Source: Orrella marina
GTDB lineage: Bacteria > Pseudomonadota > Gammaproteobacteria > Burkholderiales > Burkholderiaceae_B
DNA length: 64,000 nucleotides
Assembly: GCF_003058465.1 (NCBI RefSeq)
Contig: NZ_CP028901.1
Span: 1,550,001 to 1,614,000 of the forward strand
Reading direction: 5' to 3'
Position numbers and translations under genes: made by a program. Positions 41,733 to 50,267 of the stretch are shown here, in pieces (position 1 is the stretch's first letter; each line of letters begins with the position of its first letter). The notes under the pieces are model-generated. The model saw only the letters and a program-made list of their open reading frames with translations, did not search any database and was not told the DNA's origin.

Positions 41733-43131
41733 CAATCAGATCTCCTTCAAGATAGGCACGTAGCCGAGTTGTTCTGGACTGTTCTAAGCTTGGGCTGAGC
41801 ACTTCCAGATGCATGGATTTCCATCGAACAAGAACGGGCAGACTCTCTACTCTGGACAGATGACGCAAAGGCAGGCTCAGCCGAATCATCCGGCGTTGAA
41901 GTCGTTGTGCAGGCAGAGAACTGGCAGGCCGGCCATCCCCGTCATACGCCCCCGTTCCGTCAGTTTGGGAATGTGAGCCGAGCTCGTCCGCTACATTTGC
42001 CGAGATCAGATCGATCACCGGAACTGGTTGGCTGAGCTCGATTGAATAAGTGAATGCAGAAAGATCCTGCAAGCTTGTAAGCCATCCGGATCCTGCCTCC
42101 TTTTCCACCGGCTGAGATGAAAGTTCATCATGCCTCAGGCGGCGTGGCCGGTAAGGCAGACTTCGAACTGCTTCGGTTCTGTCGATCGAGGATGGAACAA
42201 TTTGCCAACCAGCCTCGACAACTGATGACAAATGGAGATTCGTCACACCTGGCGCCTGCCTCGAATAAATGGCACGGCAATCCACCGTTCGGAGTCCCCA
42301 GTCACAAAAGACACGCTCCAGAAGCCATCCAGGTGGATCAACGGGAAGGCCATTCCAGATCTGCGCAACTCGGCTCACATCGGCAGGAGTGATTAGCTCA
42401 ATCACTGCTTTCTCGTTCGGAGGTATGTGCAACTGATGGTGTGCGCTCTCACGGTGCGAGCCACGCCCATCAACAGACGGAGCCCATCTCACCCATGCGA
42501 TCAGGCACAAAGTAACCAGAGCAAGAAGCAAGATCCACTTTGCGGGGAACGTGCGAAGCCGGCGCAGTGTTGCTCTGGAGTCGGCGCGGGGATTGCGAAG
42601 GAAATCCAAAGCTGATGCCGAACTCAGATCGGACTCTGGCAAATCGTGCTGATCGATCTGCAAATTTATAAATCGCTGGCGGATTGAGGACTCAATATCC
42701 TGCACCTGTTCTTGCGAGTCAACCCAACAATCCGTCTGGCTGAGAACATTTCCCTCGCTGACTGCAACCACCCAATGCCGTCCCCCCTGAAGTCGCAGAA
42801 TCAGCATGTGCGCCCCGACTGGGCGTTGACTTGCATACTGCACCGCCGCACTGTGCCCGTGTGCCTCCCGTATCGATCCTTTTGGAGCATGCGGCAGAAA
42901 GCCGACAGTACCGGCGCCTGTCTGCGGCCCTGCCCACCACCGAATACGCTCCCGACGCAATTGTCTAAGTAGCAACTTCCGGCTTCTGGCTCCAACCGTG
43001 GGCAACCATTTCAACCCGAACACCCAATACTGACGTTTGCCTGGGCAGTGCAAGACCCTGCAACCAGGTGCGTACTCGTGCCAGGTCCAACCCGGATCCG
43101 TGACGGAGGTCGTGGTCTCTATGGCATCCAC
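41722..43131 (-). CDS. pilO: PilO2-like type IVb pilus protein
   Basis: 469 residues from GTG 43131, chosen because AGGAGG lies 9 bases upstream and the codon follows the pilN stop by one base; a TTG at 43164 would overlap pilN. One transmembrane helix (WILLLALVTLCLIAWVRWAP, about residues 200-220) separates a basic cytoplasmic domain from a periplasmic domain with cysteines (RVFCDWGLRTVDCRAI). Order and topology fit PilO of R64-type pili, thought to bridge inner-membrane and secretin parts. Confidence 0.7.
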   Translation of the reverse strand: MDAIETTTSVTDPGWTWHEYAPGCRVLHCPGKRQYWVFGLKWLPTVGARSRKLLLRQLRRERIRWWAGPQTGAGTVGFLPHAPKGSIREAHGHSAAVQYASQRPVGAHMLILRLQGGRHWVVAVSEGNVLSQTDCWVDSQEQVQDIESSIRQRFINLQIDQHDLPESDLSSASALDFLRNPRADSRATLRRLRTFPAKWILLLALVTLCLIAWVRWAPSVDGRGSHRESAHHQLHIPPNEKAVIELITPADVSRVAQIWNGLPVDPPGWLLERVFCDWGLRTVDCRAIYSRQAPGVTNLHLSSVVEAGWQIVPSSIDRTEAVRSLPYRPRRLRHDELSSQPVEKEAGSGWLTSLQDLSAFTYSIELSQPVPVIDLISANVADELGSHSQTDGTGAYDGDGRPASSLPAQRLQRRMIRLSLPLRHLSRVESLPVLVRWKSMHLEVLSPSLEQSRTTRLRAYLEGDLIDVS

Positions 43132-43132
43132 G

Positions 43133-44707
43133 TCAGAGTCCCTCCTCGATCTGGGCAGTGACAAAAATCAACGTCATTCGCTGCTGTTTGGCCAGTCGGT
43201 CGTGCCCACCTGTTGCTCGGGGCATATCGGGAGCGAGCCGACTACCCTCATTCTGCTCTTCTCGCTCTTCAAAACCCGCAATCAGAACGGGGCTACCTGG
43301 ACGCAACGCAACCTGCTGGACGGTCCCGCTTCCGTGGACGGTCAGCTGCTGAATTTGATAGGAATTACGTTCGCTGCCAAACTGTAGTGCTTTGAGCGGC
43401 ATCGCAACTGTGTTGTCATAGGCCACAGAGAGCAGAATCTGCCCATCGTCCTGGACATCTGGCACGAGCGTCAGGAACGCCCCGGTTGTCTCACGTTTCT
43501 GGCTGACAGCTACCCCGGGCTGATTCACGCTTTCCTCACCCTTGCGAGTGGTGCTTGAGAGAGCCTGAACCTGATCCACATACGTGAAAGTGGATCGAAC
43601 TGCGTGAGTCACTGGTCGTCGGTTAAGTGTGACGACTGGAACCACCGTGTGACGCAATACGTTGGCATAGTCGGCCAATGCTTTTACCGTCAAGCTGGCG
43701 CTTATCATCCCGGCGCTCGCATTTGCTTGCATGACTGCAGGCGCAGAACCAGTTGAGTGATTGCCCCCGCCGACAGCCATGAGACCGTGCGCAAACGCCA
43801 GAGACCAGTCAAGGCCTTGCTCCTGTCCCGCCTTCTGAGTAACGGTCATCTCCTCAAATACAAGTCTGACCCGCAGGCTCATCGATCGATTAATTGCTTC
43901 GAGATAAGTCGCGATCGACTCTAGTGCCGCTGGCGTATCGGTCACGACAATAGATGTCAAGGATCCCGCCTGGGCCGAGACATTACCTGCTCGGGTCAGA
44001 AACGGCTCCAGACGATGCCTGATCGCATCCAGAACGGGTTCTCGATCCAGAGTCAACGTCGTCTGAGCGGCACTTTGAAAGCCCTCGCTGGCAGACGACC
44101 CACCACGTCCGAGCTTCATCTCGCTTGCCGCTGAAAGGGTTAGAGCCCTCACATCGAACACACGGGTCTGAGTTCGATAGAACTCAATGCCGCGTGAGGT
44201 ATAGCGCCAGTGAACATCGTGCTCGGCGGCCACAACATCCAGGATAGTAGCCAGTGGGAATGTTCCACTTGGCATCTGCCTTTGCATCGGCTGCGACAAA
44301 TGCTGAACCGACTCCAGGCCTTGCAATCTGGGCATGAAGTGATGAGCAGGCAGCAGTGCATCAGGCAGAACTCTGACTGGAATCGATGTCGCAAGCGCGA
44401 TCCTGTTCGCAACTTGTTGTAGCGAACCTCGCTTGTCCTGAAAAACAAGAGTTGTCTTTAACTGAGTGCGCAAAGCCTCTGGCATAGTCACTTCACTAGC
44501 CAGTGCGACTGGCTTTCCGGACACCCATGGCTTGGAGACAATCTGAGCCCCCTCGCTCGCACGTGGTTCGTTGAAAGTTTCACGCGCCATCGCCATCTGG
44601 GACTTGGCGACTTCGATGGTGTTTTGACTCTGAGCGAGATCCTGGTCAAGTCCGCATGCGCTTAAGACGCATGCAAAAGTCAGGCTGAGCATCGAGAGAG
44701 GACGCAT
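43133..44707 (-). CDS. pilN: PilN-like secretin lipoprotein
   Basis: 524 residues. Lipoprotein signal (LSLTFACVLSAC) with the lipid-accepting Cys about residue 18. N-domains (LVVFQD-type strand TTLVFQDKRGS, SLTSIVVTDTPAALESI) and a C-terminal secretin domain (TGAFLTLVPDVQDDGQILLSV, LRPGSPVLIAGFEERE). It would form the outer-membrane pore of the pilus machine. ATG 44707 preferred (GGAGG 9 bases upstream); GTG 44713 overlaps the pilL stop. Confidence 0.85.
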   Translation of the reverse strand: MRPLSMLSLTFACVLSACGLDQDLAQSQNTIEVAKSQMAMARETFNEPRASEGAQIVSKPWVSGKPVALASEVTMPEALRTQLKTTLVFQDKRGSLQQVANRIALATSIPVRVLPDALLPAHHFMPRLQGLESVQHLSQPMQRQMPSGTFPLATILDVVAAEHDVHWRYTSRGIEFYRTQTRVFDVRALTLSAASEMKLGRGGSSASEGFQSAAQTTLTLDREPVLDAIRHRLEPFLTRAGNVSAQAGSLTSIVVTDTPAALESIATYLEAINRSMSLRVRLVFEEMTVTQKAGQEQGLDWSLAFAHGLMAVGGGNHSTGSAPAVMQANASAGMISASLTVKALADYANVLRHTVVPVVTLNRRPVTHAVRSTFTYVDQVQALSSTTRKGEESVNQPGVAVSQKRETTGAFLTLVPDVQDDGQILLSVAYDNTVAMPLKALQFGSERNSYQIQQLTVHGSGTVQQVALRPGSPVLIAGFEEREEQNEGSRLAPDMPRATGGHDRLAKQQRMTLIFVTAQIEEGL

Positions 44708-44709
44708 GA

Positions 44710-45489
44710 TCACTGCCCTCCGATCTGTTTGGCGGTAGGGTCGCAGGATTCGTTTGCCGAGATCACGCGTAGCACTCTATTGGCATAGAAGCACGGTTGC
44801 AAGGGCCGACCTGCTATGTCGGTAGCAGCAAGCAACGCACGTACCGCAGAGATGAAACTCCCTTCAAAACGGGCGCTAGCTGTAATCGGCAAATCAACCG
44901 GGACAGCCCAGTGACCATTCTCGAAATGCCATCGATGGTCTGCCGCCCATCGCATCAGCGCCTGCCGAATAGTCTGATCCTGCATCTGCAGTTCAAACAA
45001 ATCCGCCTCAAATTTCTGTCTTGCGCCTTGTGTATCTGTGGCAGAGCTGGCGATCGCTGAAGCAGGTCGCTCCCTGACCTGAGGTTGGCGACTGGCGTTG
45101 AAATGCTCGCGACCATGTCTGGCATCAGCCCTGAGCATTCCTCCTTGAAAGCGAAGCTGGCGCCACTGCCCGTCAATCACCGAGAACTTGCCGTGCCTGC
45201 GCGGTTCAGCGACTTGCCACTGACCGGCATCAAGCACAAATACGGAGGGAACTGGCTGGCCTGGGTGCCACTGTAGCCATACACGCCACTGATCCGAGAA
45301 AATCTGTAATGGGGCAACCCGGCGATCACCGCTGAGATACCAGTCGAAATCGGGCTCGCCAATCAGTTGAAACTGGTCTGCTGGTGGACGCAGGGTACGT
45401 GCAGAGCCATCCTTATCCGAACTGCAACCGGATAGCACGAGCACACCTGCCAAGGCCGCTGTCATCGCGCAAAGACATCTCCTGCTCAT
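44710..45489 (-). CDS. pilL: PilL/TcpQ-like lipoprotein
   Basis: 259 residues. Lipobox LVLSGCSSDKDG (Cys about residue 22). The C-terminal about 85 residues (RQALMRWAADHRWHFENGHW, VPVDLPITASARFEGSF, LQPCFYANRVLRVI) match the TcpQ domain that stabilises a type IVb secretin. Shorter than plasmid PilL proteins. First recognised gene of the operon; GGGAG is 7 bases upstream of ATG 45489. Confidence 0.75.
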   Translation of the reverse strand: MSRRCLCAMTAALAGVLVLSGCSSDKDGSARTLRPPADQFQLIGEPDFDWYLSGDRRVAPLQIFSDQWRVWLQWHPGQPVPSVFVLDAGQWQVAEPRRHGKFSVIDGQWRQLRFQGGMLRADARHGREHFNASRQPQVRERPASAIASSATDTQGARQKFEADLFELQMQDQTIRQALMRWAADHRWHFENGHWAVPVDLPITASARFEGSFISAVRALLAATDIAGRPLQPCFYANRVLRVISANESCDPTAKQIGGQ

Positions 45490-45727
45490 CACAATACTCC
45501 CGGATACCGCGACACACTTGTCGGGAGAGGATCAAAGACGACCCCCTTTGTTGATCAAGGGCCGAATCATGCACCTTGCCGGGCAGATCAACAATTGTGT
45601 TGAGCAACAATAGAAAATGCCACAGTACGAAAAATACTATGAGCAACACCACCCTGTTTTGTAACAGAAGGAAGTTCGCGAGCAGGATGAGTTCCGGTTT
45701 AGTCCTGTTTCCAGGCGAGTCGGACAT
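45413..45727 (-). CDS. Possible small membrane protein overlapping pilL
   Basis: Open frame of 104 residues from ATG 45727 with one strong hydrophobic segment (VVLLIVFFVLWHFLLLLNTI). Its 3' end overlaps pilL in another frame and its ribosome-binding site is weak. No family recognised. It may be real, as short membrane proteins occur at the head of pilus operons, or a chance frame. Confidence 0.2.
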   Translation of the reverse strand: MSDSPGNRTKPELILLANFLLLQNRVVLLIVFFVLWHFLLLLNTIVDLPGKVHDSALDQQRGSSLILSRQVCRGIREYCDEQEMSLRDDSGLGRCARAIRLQFG

Positions 45728-46456
45728 CAAGACCCAACGCTGCACTCATGACCCAACCGATGACCCTAAGGTGGTCACGATCGACCGGAATACCCACGCT
45801 ACGGTACAGATCTCCACGCAGCTCATCGAGCAACAAGGCAGGAGAGAGCCATCGTAAGCAAACAGAGAGTTTGCTGAACACTCGATGAAAGTAGCGAAAC
45901 CGGACTGGCTTCCGCGTATAGGTTCGGCTGACTACGTAGCGTAGGACAGATGAAATATTCTTTGATTCTCGCATCGTCACGACCGATGAGAAAACTCATC
46001 GCCTTCCAAGGCATCTGACAAGCCGAAGCAATCTGAGCATCAGGTTTATCTGAATCACTTATGACACCCAACAGTCGCCTGTCAGACGTGCCAAAGGTCA
46101 TGGAGCCTCGAAATATCAAGGTTTCGAAACGAGAAACCACGCGGCCCTACTGACAAGCCTTGATGCTGCTTTGATAAATAGCGAACACATTCCCCTCCTG
46201 GAGTCTATCGGACTTCTCAAAAATCGATTGAGACCGGTCAAAAATAAACTTTTACTTAGTTGTTTTTGACGAAATACAGCGATTTCGTGAGGCGGGTTTT
46301 CGCAAAAGCTTAGCGAATCGCATTCGTGGCGTGCCGAGAAATCCTGAGTCCGACAGGTTCCTGGGAAAACGAAGCTTGCTCAAGTTGGCAGGTGCTTTAT
46401 AGGAGACATTTCCGATAATGGGCTGCCGGGACATGGAGTTAACAGGGAGTCCGATC

Positions 46457-46478
46457 ACGCCCACCCCCTGGTGGGCGT
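46457..46478. repeat. Perfect 9-bp stem-loop
   Basis: ACGCCCACC (46457-46465) and GGTGGGCGT (46470-46478) with a CCCT loop. GC-rich, about 75 bases beyond the end of the ugpB-like gene. It could be a second terminator element or the end of an old mobile element. Confidence 0.4.
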
Positions 46479-46520
46479 ACACTCAGCGCTTGAGCAATCC
46501 TTTTACTTCGATCGAGAGTC

Positions 46521-46545
46521 GCTCAGCCTTGACGCAAGGCTGAGC
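46521..46545 (-). terminator. Terminator-like hairpin after the ugpB-like gene
   Basis: Perfect 11-bp stem GCTCAGCCTTG (46521-46531) with CAAGGCTGAGC (46535-46545), 3-base loop, 6 bases after the stop. No T-run on the minus strand. Confidence 0.65.
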
Positions 46546-46550
46546 AGATC

Positions 46551-47849
46551 TTACTTACCAGTGTTGATCATCCGCTCAGCTGGAGCTTTCGCTTCCTGCA
46601 AGGCTGACATAGGTGGGGCCTCATCGTTAATCGCACGGTTAAAGCCCGTATTCAAGATTGCACGCGCGCGGGGATAGTGGGGCGCACGAAATCCGCGGCT
46701 ATCCTTGTTATGAGTCTTATGCATCTTCTCGATGAACTCACGTGCGCCGGGCGCACGATCGTAAAAAGCCACATCTGATGCTCGGAAAGCAGCATCAGTC
46801 AACGGCAGAAAACCTGTCTGCTGATGCCATCTGGCTGCAATTACAGGTGTCGCTAAAAAAGCAAGAAACTCCGCAGAAGCCTTGTTTCGGTCTGCCGACT
46901 GACCACTCAACAGCCACAGAGCGCCACCACCCACGAATGGGGCACCTGGGGTCTTGGTCTCTTGAGGATAATAGGGTACAGGCGCCACACCAAAGCGCAC
47001 GCCCGACGGGCGCAGTGTTCCCAACGCAGATGAGGTCGTGGTCAGGACGGCACATCGCCCTTCAGCAAATGCACGGTCCGGCTCGCTATCATCGGTACTC
47101 ATGATCAGCAGATCTGTTTTCTTCCAGGACACCATTAGCGAAAGATGCCGCATGTACAAGGTGCCAAAGTTAAAGCTCAGATTCTTTGCATTGGTCAACC
47201 CGTTATCCGGCTTGAGATAAAGCTCCCCGTTAACAGGAGCCAGGTTTTCAAGATGGACATTGACTTGCTGGGCCGAGGCGTATGGACACTGATAATTGCC
47301 GACATTGCGCAGCTCAAGCAAATGATGCTGCAGATCGGCCCAGGTGTCTGCCGGTTTGTTAATGTCCAGCCCGGCACTTCGGTAAGCGTCCGTGTTGTAG
47401 AACATGACCGGAACTTCAGCCATAAAAGGGAACGCCAGCAGCCGTCCTTTCGAGTCTCTCACAAAAGAAGTCGTTTTCTCGAGGAACCAGGAGGCATCCT
47501 TGATCGGATACTTGGACAGAAGCCGGTAAAGAGGCAACACCTCCTTGTGCTGAGCAATCACTTCCGGTGCATGTGTATCGTGCAATTGCACAAGATCAGG
47601 CTTCTTGCGATCTCCCTTGATGGCTTTCTGGGCCGCCTCAACCAAGTCCTGCTGGCTGGAGAAACGAGTCAGATCAACCGAAGCACCTTTGGCCTGCTTG
47701 TTGAAATCAGAAACCAGTGCCTCAAAGGCCGTACGATTCGGTCCGGTCAGGGAGTGCCAGACCTCGATCTCGACCGCATGTACGGGAATGACTGCACCAC
47801 CGATCATGACTGCGGATGTAGCAATCAAATTGCGCATCAAATATTTCAC
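46551..47849 (-). CDS. UgpB-like ABC transporter substrate-binding protein
   Basis: 432 residues, family 1 extracellular binding protein. Signal peptide MKYLMRNLIATSAVMIGGAVIPVHA; mature start VEIEVWHSLTGPNRTAFEALV. LVQLHDTHAP, PFMAEVPVMFYNTDAYRSAGLD and GGGALWLLSG match glycerol-3-phosphate binding proteins (UgpB). No permease or ATPase gene is nearby, so it either works with components encoded elsewhere or has another ligand. Substrate cannot be set from the sequence. Confidence 0.8.
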   Translation of the reverse strand: MKYLMRNLIATSAVMIGGAVIPVHAVEIEVWHSLTGPNRTAFEALVSDFNKQAKGASVDLTRFSSQQDLVEAAQKAIKGDRKKPDLVQLHDTHAPEVIAQHKEVLPLYRLLSKYPIKDASWFLEKTTSFVRDSKGRLLAFPFMAEVPVMFYNTDAYRSAGLDINKPADTWADLQHHLLELRNVGNYQCPYASAQQVNVHLENLAPVNGELYLKPDNGLTNAKNLSFNFGTLYMRHLSLMVSWKKTDLLIMSTDDSEPDRAFAEGRCAVLTTTSSALGTLRPSGVRFGVAPVPYYPQETKTPGAPFVGGGALWLLSGQSADRNKASAEFLAFLATPVIAARWHQQTGFLPLTDAAFRASDVAFYDRAPGAREFIEKMHKTHNKDSRGFRAPHYPRARAILNTGFNRAINDEAPPMSALQEAKAPAERMINTGK

Positions 47850-47909
47850 AGACCCTTCCTTTTACAAAAAACCTGCAGACTATAGCCAAGATGGCGCTGC
47901 AGGCGAAAC

Positions 47910-49166
47910 TCAGATTCCTACAAACGGAAATTCCGGTTCGGGCTTCTGCCCGTTGACGATGTCTGCCAGAGCTCTGCCCGACCCCACGCCCATCGTCCAG
48001 CCCAGCGTCCCGTGTCCAGTGTTGAGATACAGATTGGGAATTCGTGTCCTACCGATCAGCGGTACGTTAGAGGGAGTGGACGGACGAAGCCCGGACCAGT
48101 ATCTGACATTGTCAAAGTCAAGAATTTCGGGAAATAGTTCCCGGGCCAGTTCTGACATCCTTGTGCAACGAGCTGGATTGAGCGTTCTCGAATATCCTGA
48201 AAGCTCCGCAGTGCCAGCCATGCGCAGCTCGTTGCCAAGACGGGAGAAAACCACCTTGTTCAAGCTGTCCGTGAGGCTGACCTTGGGTGCTGCATCAGGA
48301 TCAAGAATCGGAAACGTGGCTGAATAACCTTTGGTCGGATAGATCAGGCAGTGAACACCGAGTGGGCGCATCAGTTGAGGAGTGAAACTCCCCAGACTAA
48401 CCACGAATGCATCAGCATCGACCCGCCCATAACTACCATCATCACGAATAATCTCGACAGCTGCCGCACGTCCGTTCTCGCAGATCACCCGCGTGATTCG
48501 TGTCGAGAACATAAATTTCACACCTTTAGACTCAGCCCTCTCGGCGAGTTCCTGTGTGAAGACCCTGGCATCACCGCTCTCGTCTGTGGCAGTGAAATCG
48601 CCACCCACAATTGATGCGCGATGCGCAGCCAGTGCAGGCTCAATCTGAACAACTTCGTCAGCTGTGATCACCCTGCGGTCAACACCAAAATCCCGCATCA
48701 CGTCGGCGGCCTTCTGAGACCCCTCAAACTCCTTGGGATCCCGATAAAAATTCAGAATTCCGAGCTCGAGGTGCTTGTAATCGATCTGCAGAGATTCGCG
48801 CATCAATTTGAGTGTCTCATGACTGTACTGCGCAAGTCTGACCATCGCCTCGATATTCGGAACCAGTCGTGACGGCAAACACTCCCGCAAAAACGCCAGA
48901 CCCCAGATCCATTGCCGCCAGTCGAACTGTGGTCTGAATAGCAGAGGTGCGTCATCTTTGGTGAGCCACTTGAGCAACTTGAGAGGCGCCTGCGGATTCG
49001 CCCAGGGCTCCGCATACGAAACAGATATCTGCCCACCATTGGCAAAAGAGGTTTCCTGGGCGACTCCCGTCTCGCGATCAATGACCACCACATCATGGCC
49101 GGCTTCACGAAGCCACCAAGCGGAGCTGGTGCCCACAATCCCACTGCCAAGTACGACAACCTTCAT
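47910..49166 (-). CDS. dadA: D-amino acid dehydrogenase
   Basis: 418 residues, FAD-dependent oxidoreductase. N-terminal FAD site MKVVVLGSGIVGTSSAWWLREAG followed by VVVIDR. SFANGGQISVSYAEPWANP and the C-terminal GHGTLGWTMGVGSGRALAD are characteristic of DadA, which oxidises D-alanine and other D-amino acids and passes electrons to the respiratory chain. No racemase (dadX) is adjacent. Same strand as its neighbours. Confidence 0.88.
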   Translation of the reverse strand: MKVVVLGSGIVGTSSAWWLREAGHDVVVIDRETGVAQETSFANGGQISVSYAEPWANPQAPLKLLKWLTKDDAPLLFRPQFDWRQWIWGLAFLRECLPSRLVPNIEAMVRLAQYSHETLKLMRESLQIDYKHLELGILNFYRDPKEFEGSQKAADVMRDFGVDRRVITADEVVQIEPALAAHRASIVGGDFTATDESGDARVFTQELAERAESKGVKFMFSTRITRVICENGRAAAVEIIRDDGSYGRVDADAFVVSLGSFTPQLMRPLGVHCLIYPTKGYSATFPILDPDAAPKVSLTDSLNKVVFSRLGNELRMAGTAELSGYSRTLNPARCTRMSELARELFPEILDFDNVRYWSGLRPSTPSNVPLIGRTRIPNLYLNTGHGTLGWTMGVGSGRALADIVNGQKPEPEFPFVGI

Positions 49167-49214
49167 GAAAAGCCTCCCGGCGTTCTATGGTTATCAGATC
49201 AACTTAGTTTAGCT

Positions 49215-50255
49215 TCAGCCTTGTGCTGCATCAGCTGCTGGCGTAAAAGCATCCATAAAAAATGCCTCTTCCGGCAGTCCTGCAGCATCAAAACTGTGGC
49301 GAGCCGCCTCGACCATGGCCGGATTGCCGCAAGCATACACCTCGTGACTGCCCAGATCAGGAAAATCGTCCAGAACAGCCTGATGTACAAAACCTGTCCG
49401 CCCCGTCCAGCCGTCCTCCGGCAGGGCATCAGAGATGACTGGAATGTAACGGAAACCAGGCAGCTTCTCCTGCCAACTGCTCGCCAGATCGCTCATGTAA
49501 AGGTCACGGGGACGTCGACCTCCCCAATACAGGATCGCAGGCCTGGGATTGGACTGCGCGATCATCTGTTCGATGATTGCCTTGATAGGCGCAAATCCAG
49601 TCCCGCTAGCCAGGAAGATGATAGGTTTGTCATTATCCTGACGCAGAAAAAACGACCCGAGAGGCCCTTCAAAGCGCAGGATCTCCCTCTCTTTCATCTT
49701 GGTAGCTCCAGCACCAAACACATGATCCGTAAAATAGCCTCCCGGCATGTGGCGTACATGCAACTCAAGCTGATTGGCGCCCTCAGGCGGCGTGGCCATT
49801 GAGAAACTGCGCCGCTTGCCGTCCTTGAGCAGCAAGTCAACATACTGGCCAGCGTAGTATCTAAAGGTCTCTGCTGCCGGCAGTTGTAAAGTGAGCACTG
49901 CCACGTCGTGCGATGGCATCTCGATTCCGACAACCCGCACAGGCAACTTTCGAATCTGAATATCCGAAGCCATCCGGACCTCCCGGGACTCGATCACCAT
50001 ATCCGAGCGCGGCATGGCCTGGCACAATAGCGTGAAGCCAGCGTCTAGTTCGTCAGCCGACAGAACCTGCTCTGGCGCATTCCCTGCATCGTACTCACCA
50101 GAAAGGACCTTGCCTTTGCAGCTCGAACATGCCCCGCTACGACAGCTGTAGGGTAGAACTATGCCAGCGGCTAGCGCTGCGTCCAGAACACTCTGGTCAT
50201 CGGTTGCGCTGAACTGATGTTCACTGGGTTCAATCTTGATCTGAAAGGTTGCCAT
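49215..50255 (-). CDS. 2Fe-2S ferredoxin/flavin reductase (AscD/CDP-6-deoxyglucoseen reductase-like)
   Basis: 346 residues. N-terminal plant-type 2Fe-2S domain with CRSGACSSC (about residues 38-46) and the fourth Cys in FTLLCQAMP. It is followed by an FAD-binding domain (GKRRSFSMATPPE) and an NAD(P)-binding domain (IIFLASGTGFAPIKAIIEQM, EVYACGNPAMVEAA). Such proteins pass electrons from NAD(P)H to oxygenases or dehydratases. They are commonly annotated as CDP-6-deoxy-delta-3,4-glucoseen reductase, but the partner here is unknown. 12 bases after parC. Confidence 0.8.
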   Translation of the reverse strand: MATFQIKIEPSEHQFSATDDQSVLDAALAAGIVLPYSCRSGACSSCKGKVLSGEYDAGNAPEQVLSADELDAGFTLLCQAMPRSDMVIESREVRMASDIQIRKLPVRVVGIEMPSHDVAVLTLQLPAAETFRYYAGQYVDLLLKDGKRRSFSMATPPEGANQLELHVRHMPGGYFTDHVFGAGATKMKEREILRFEGPLGSFFLRQDNDKPIIFLASGTGFAPIKAIIEQMIAQSNPRPAILYWGGRRPRDLYMSDLASSWQEKLPGFRYIPVISDALPEDGWTGRTGFVHQAVLDDFPDLGSHEVYACGNPAMVEAARHSFDAAGLPEEAFFMDAFTPAADAAQG

Positions 50256-50267
50256 ATCTGTAATAAC

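Larger units (their letters stand above)
45728..46550. other. Gene-poor region between the pil operon and the ugpB-like gene
   Basis: About 820 bases with no convincing gene; short frames on the minus strand have no recognisable family. Notable structures: ACGAAAT/ATTTCGT around 46269-46289, the ACGCCCACC/GGTGGGCGT hairpin at 46457-46478, and the terminator-like hairpin at 46521-46545. The region should contain the pil operon promoter. Confidence 0.4.

Noticed and set aside
45699..46140. Two overlapping minus-strand frames of 93 and 105 codons
   Set aside because: No family, odd composition (many Ser, Cys, Arg), overlapping each other in different frames.
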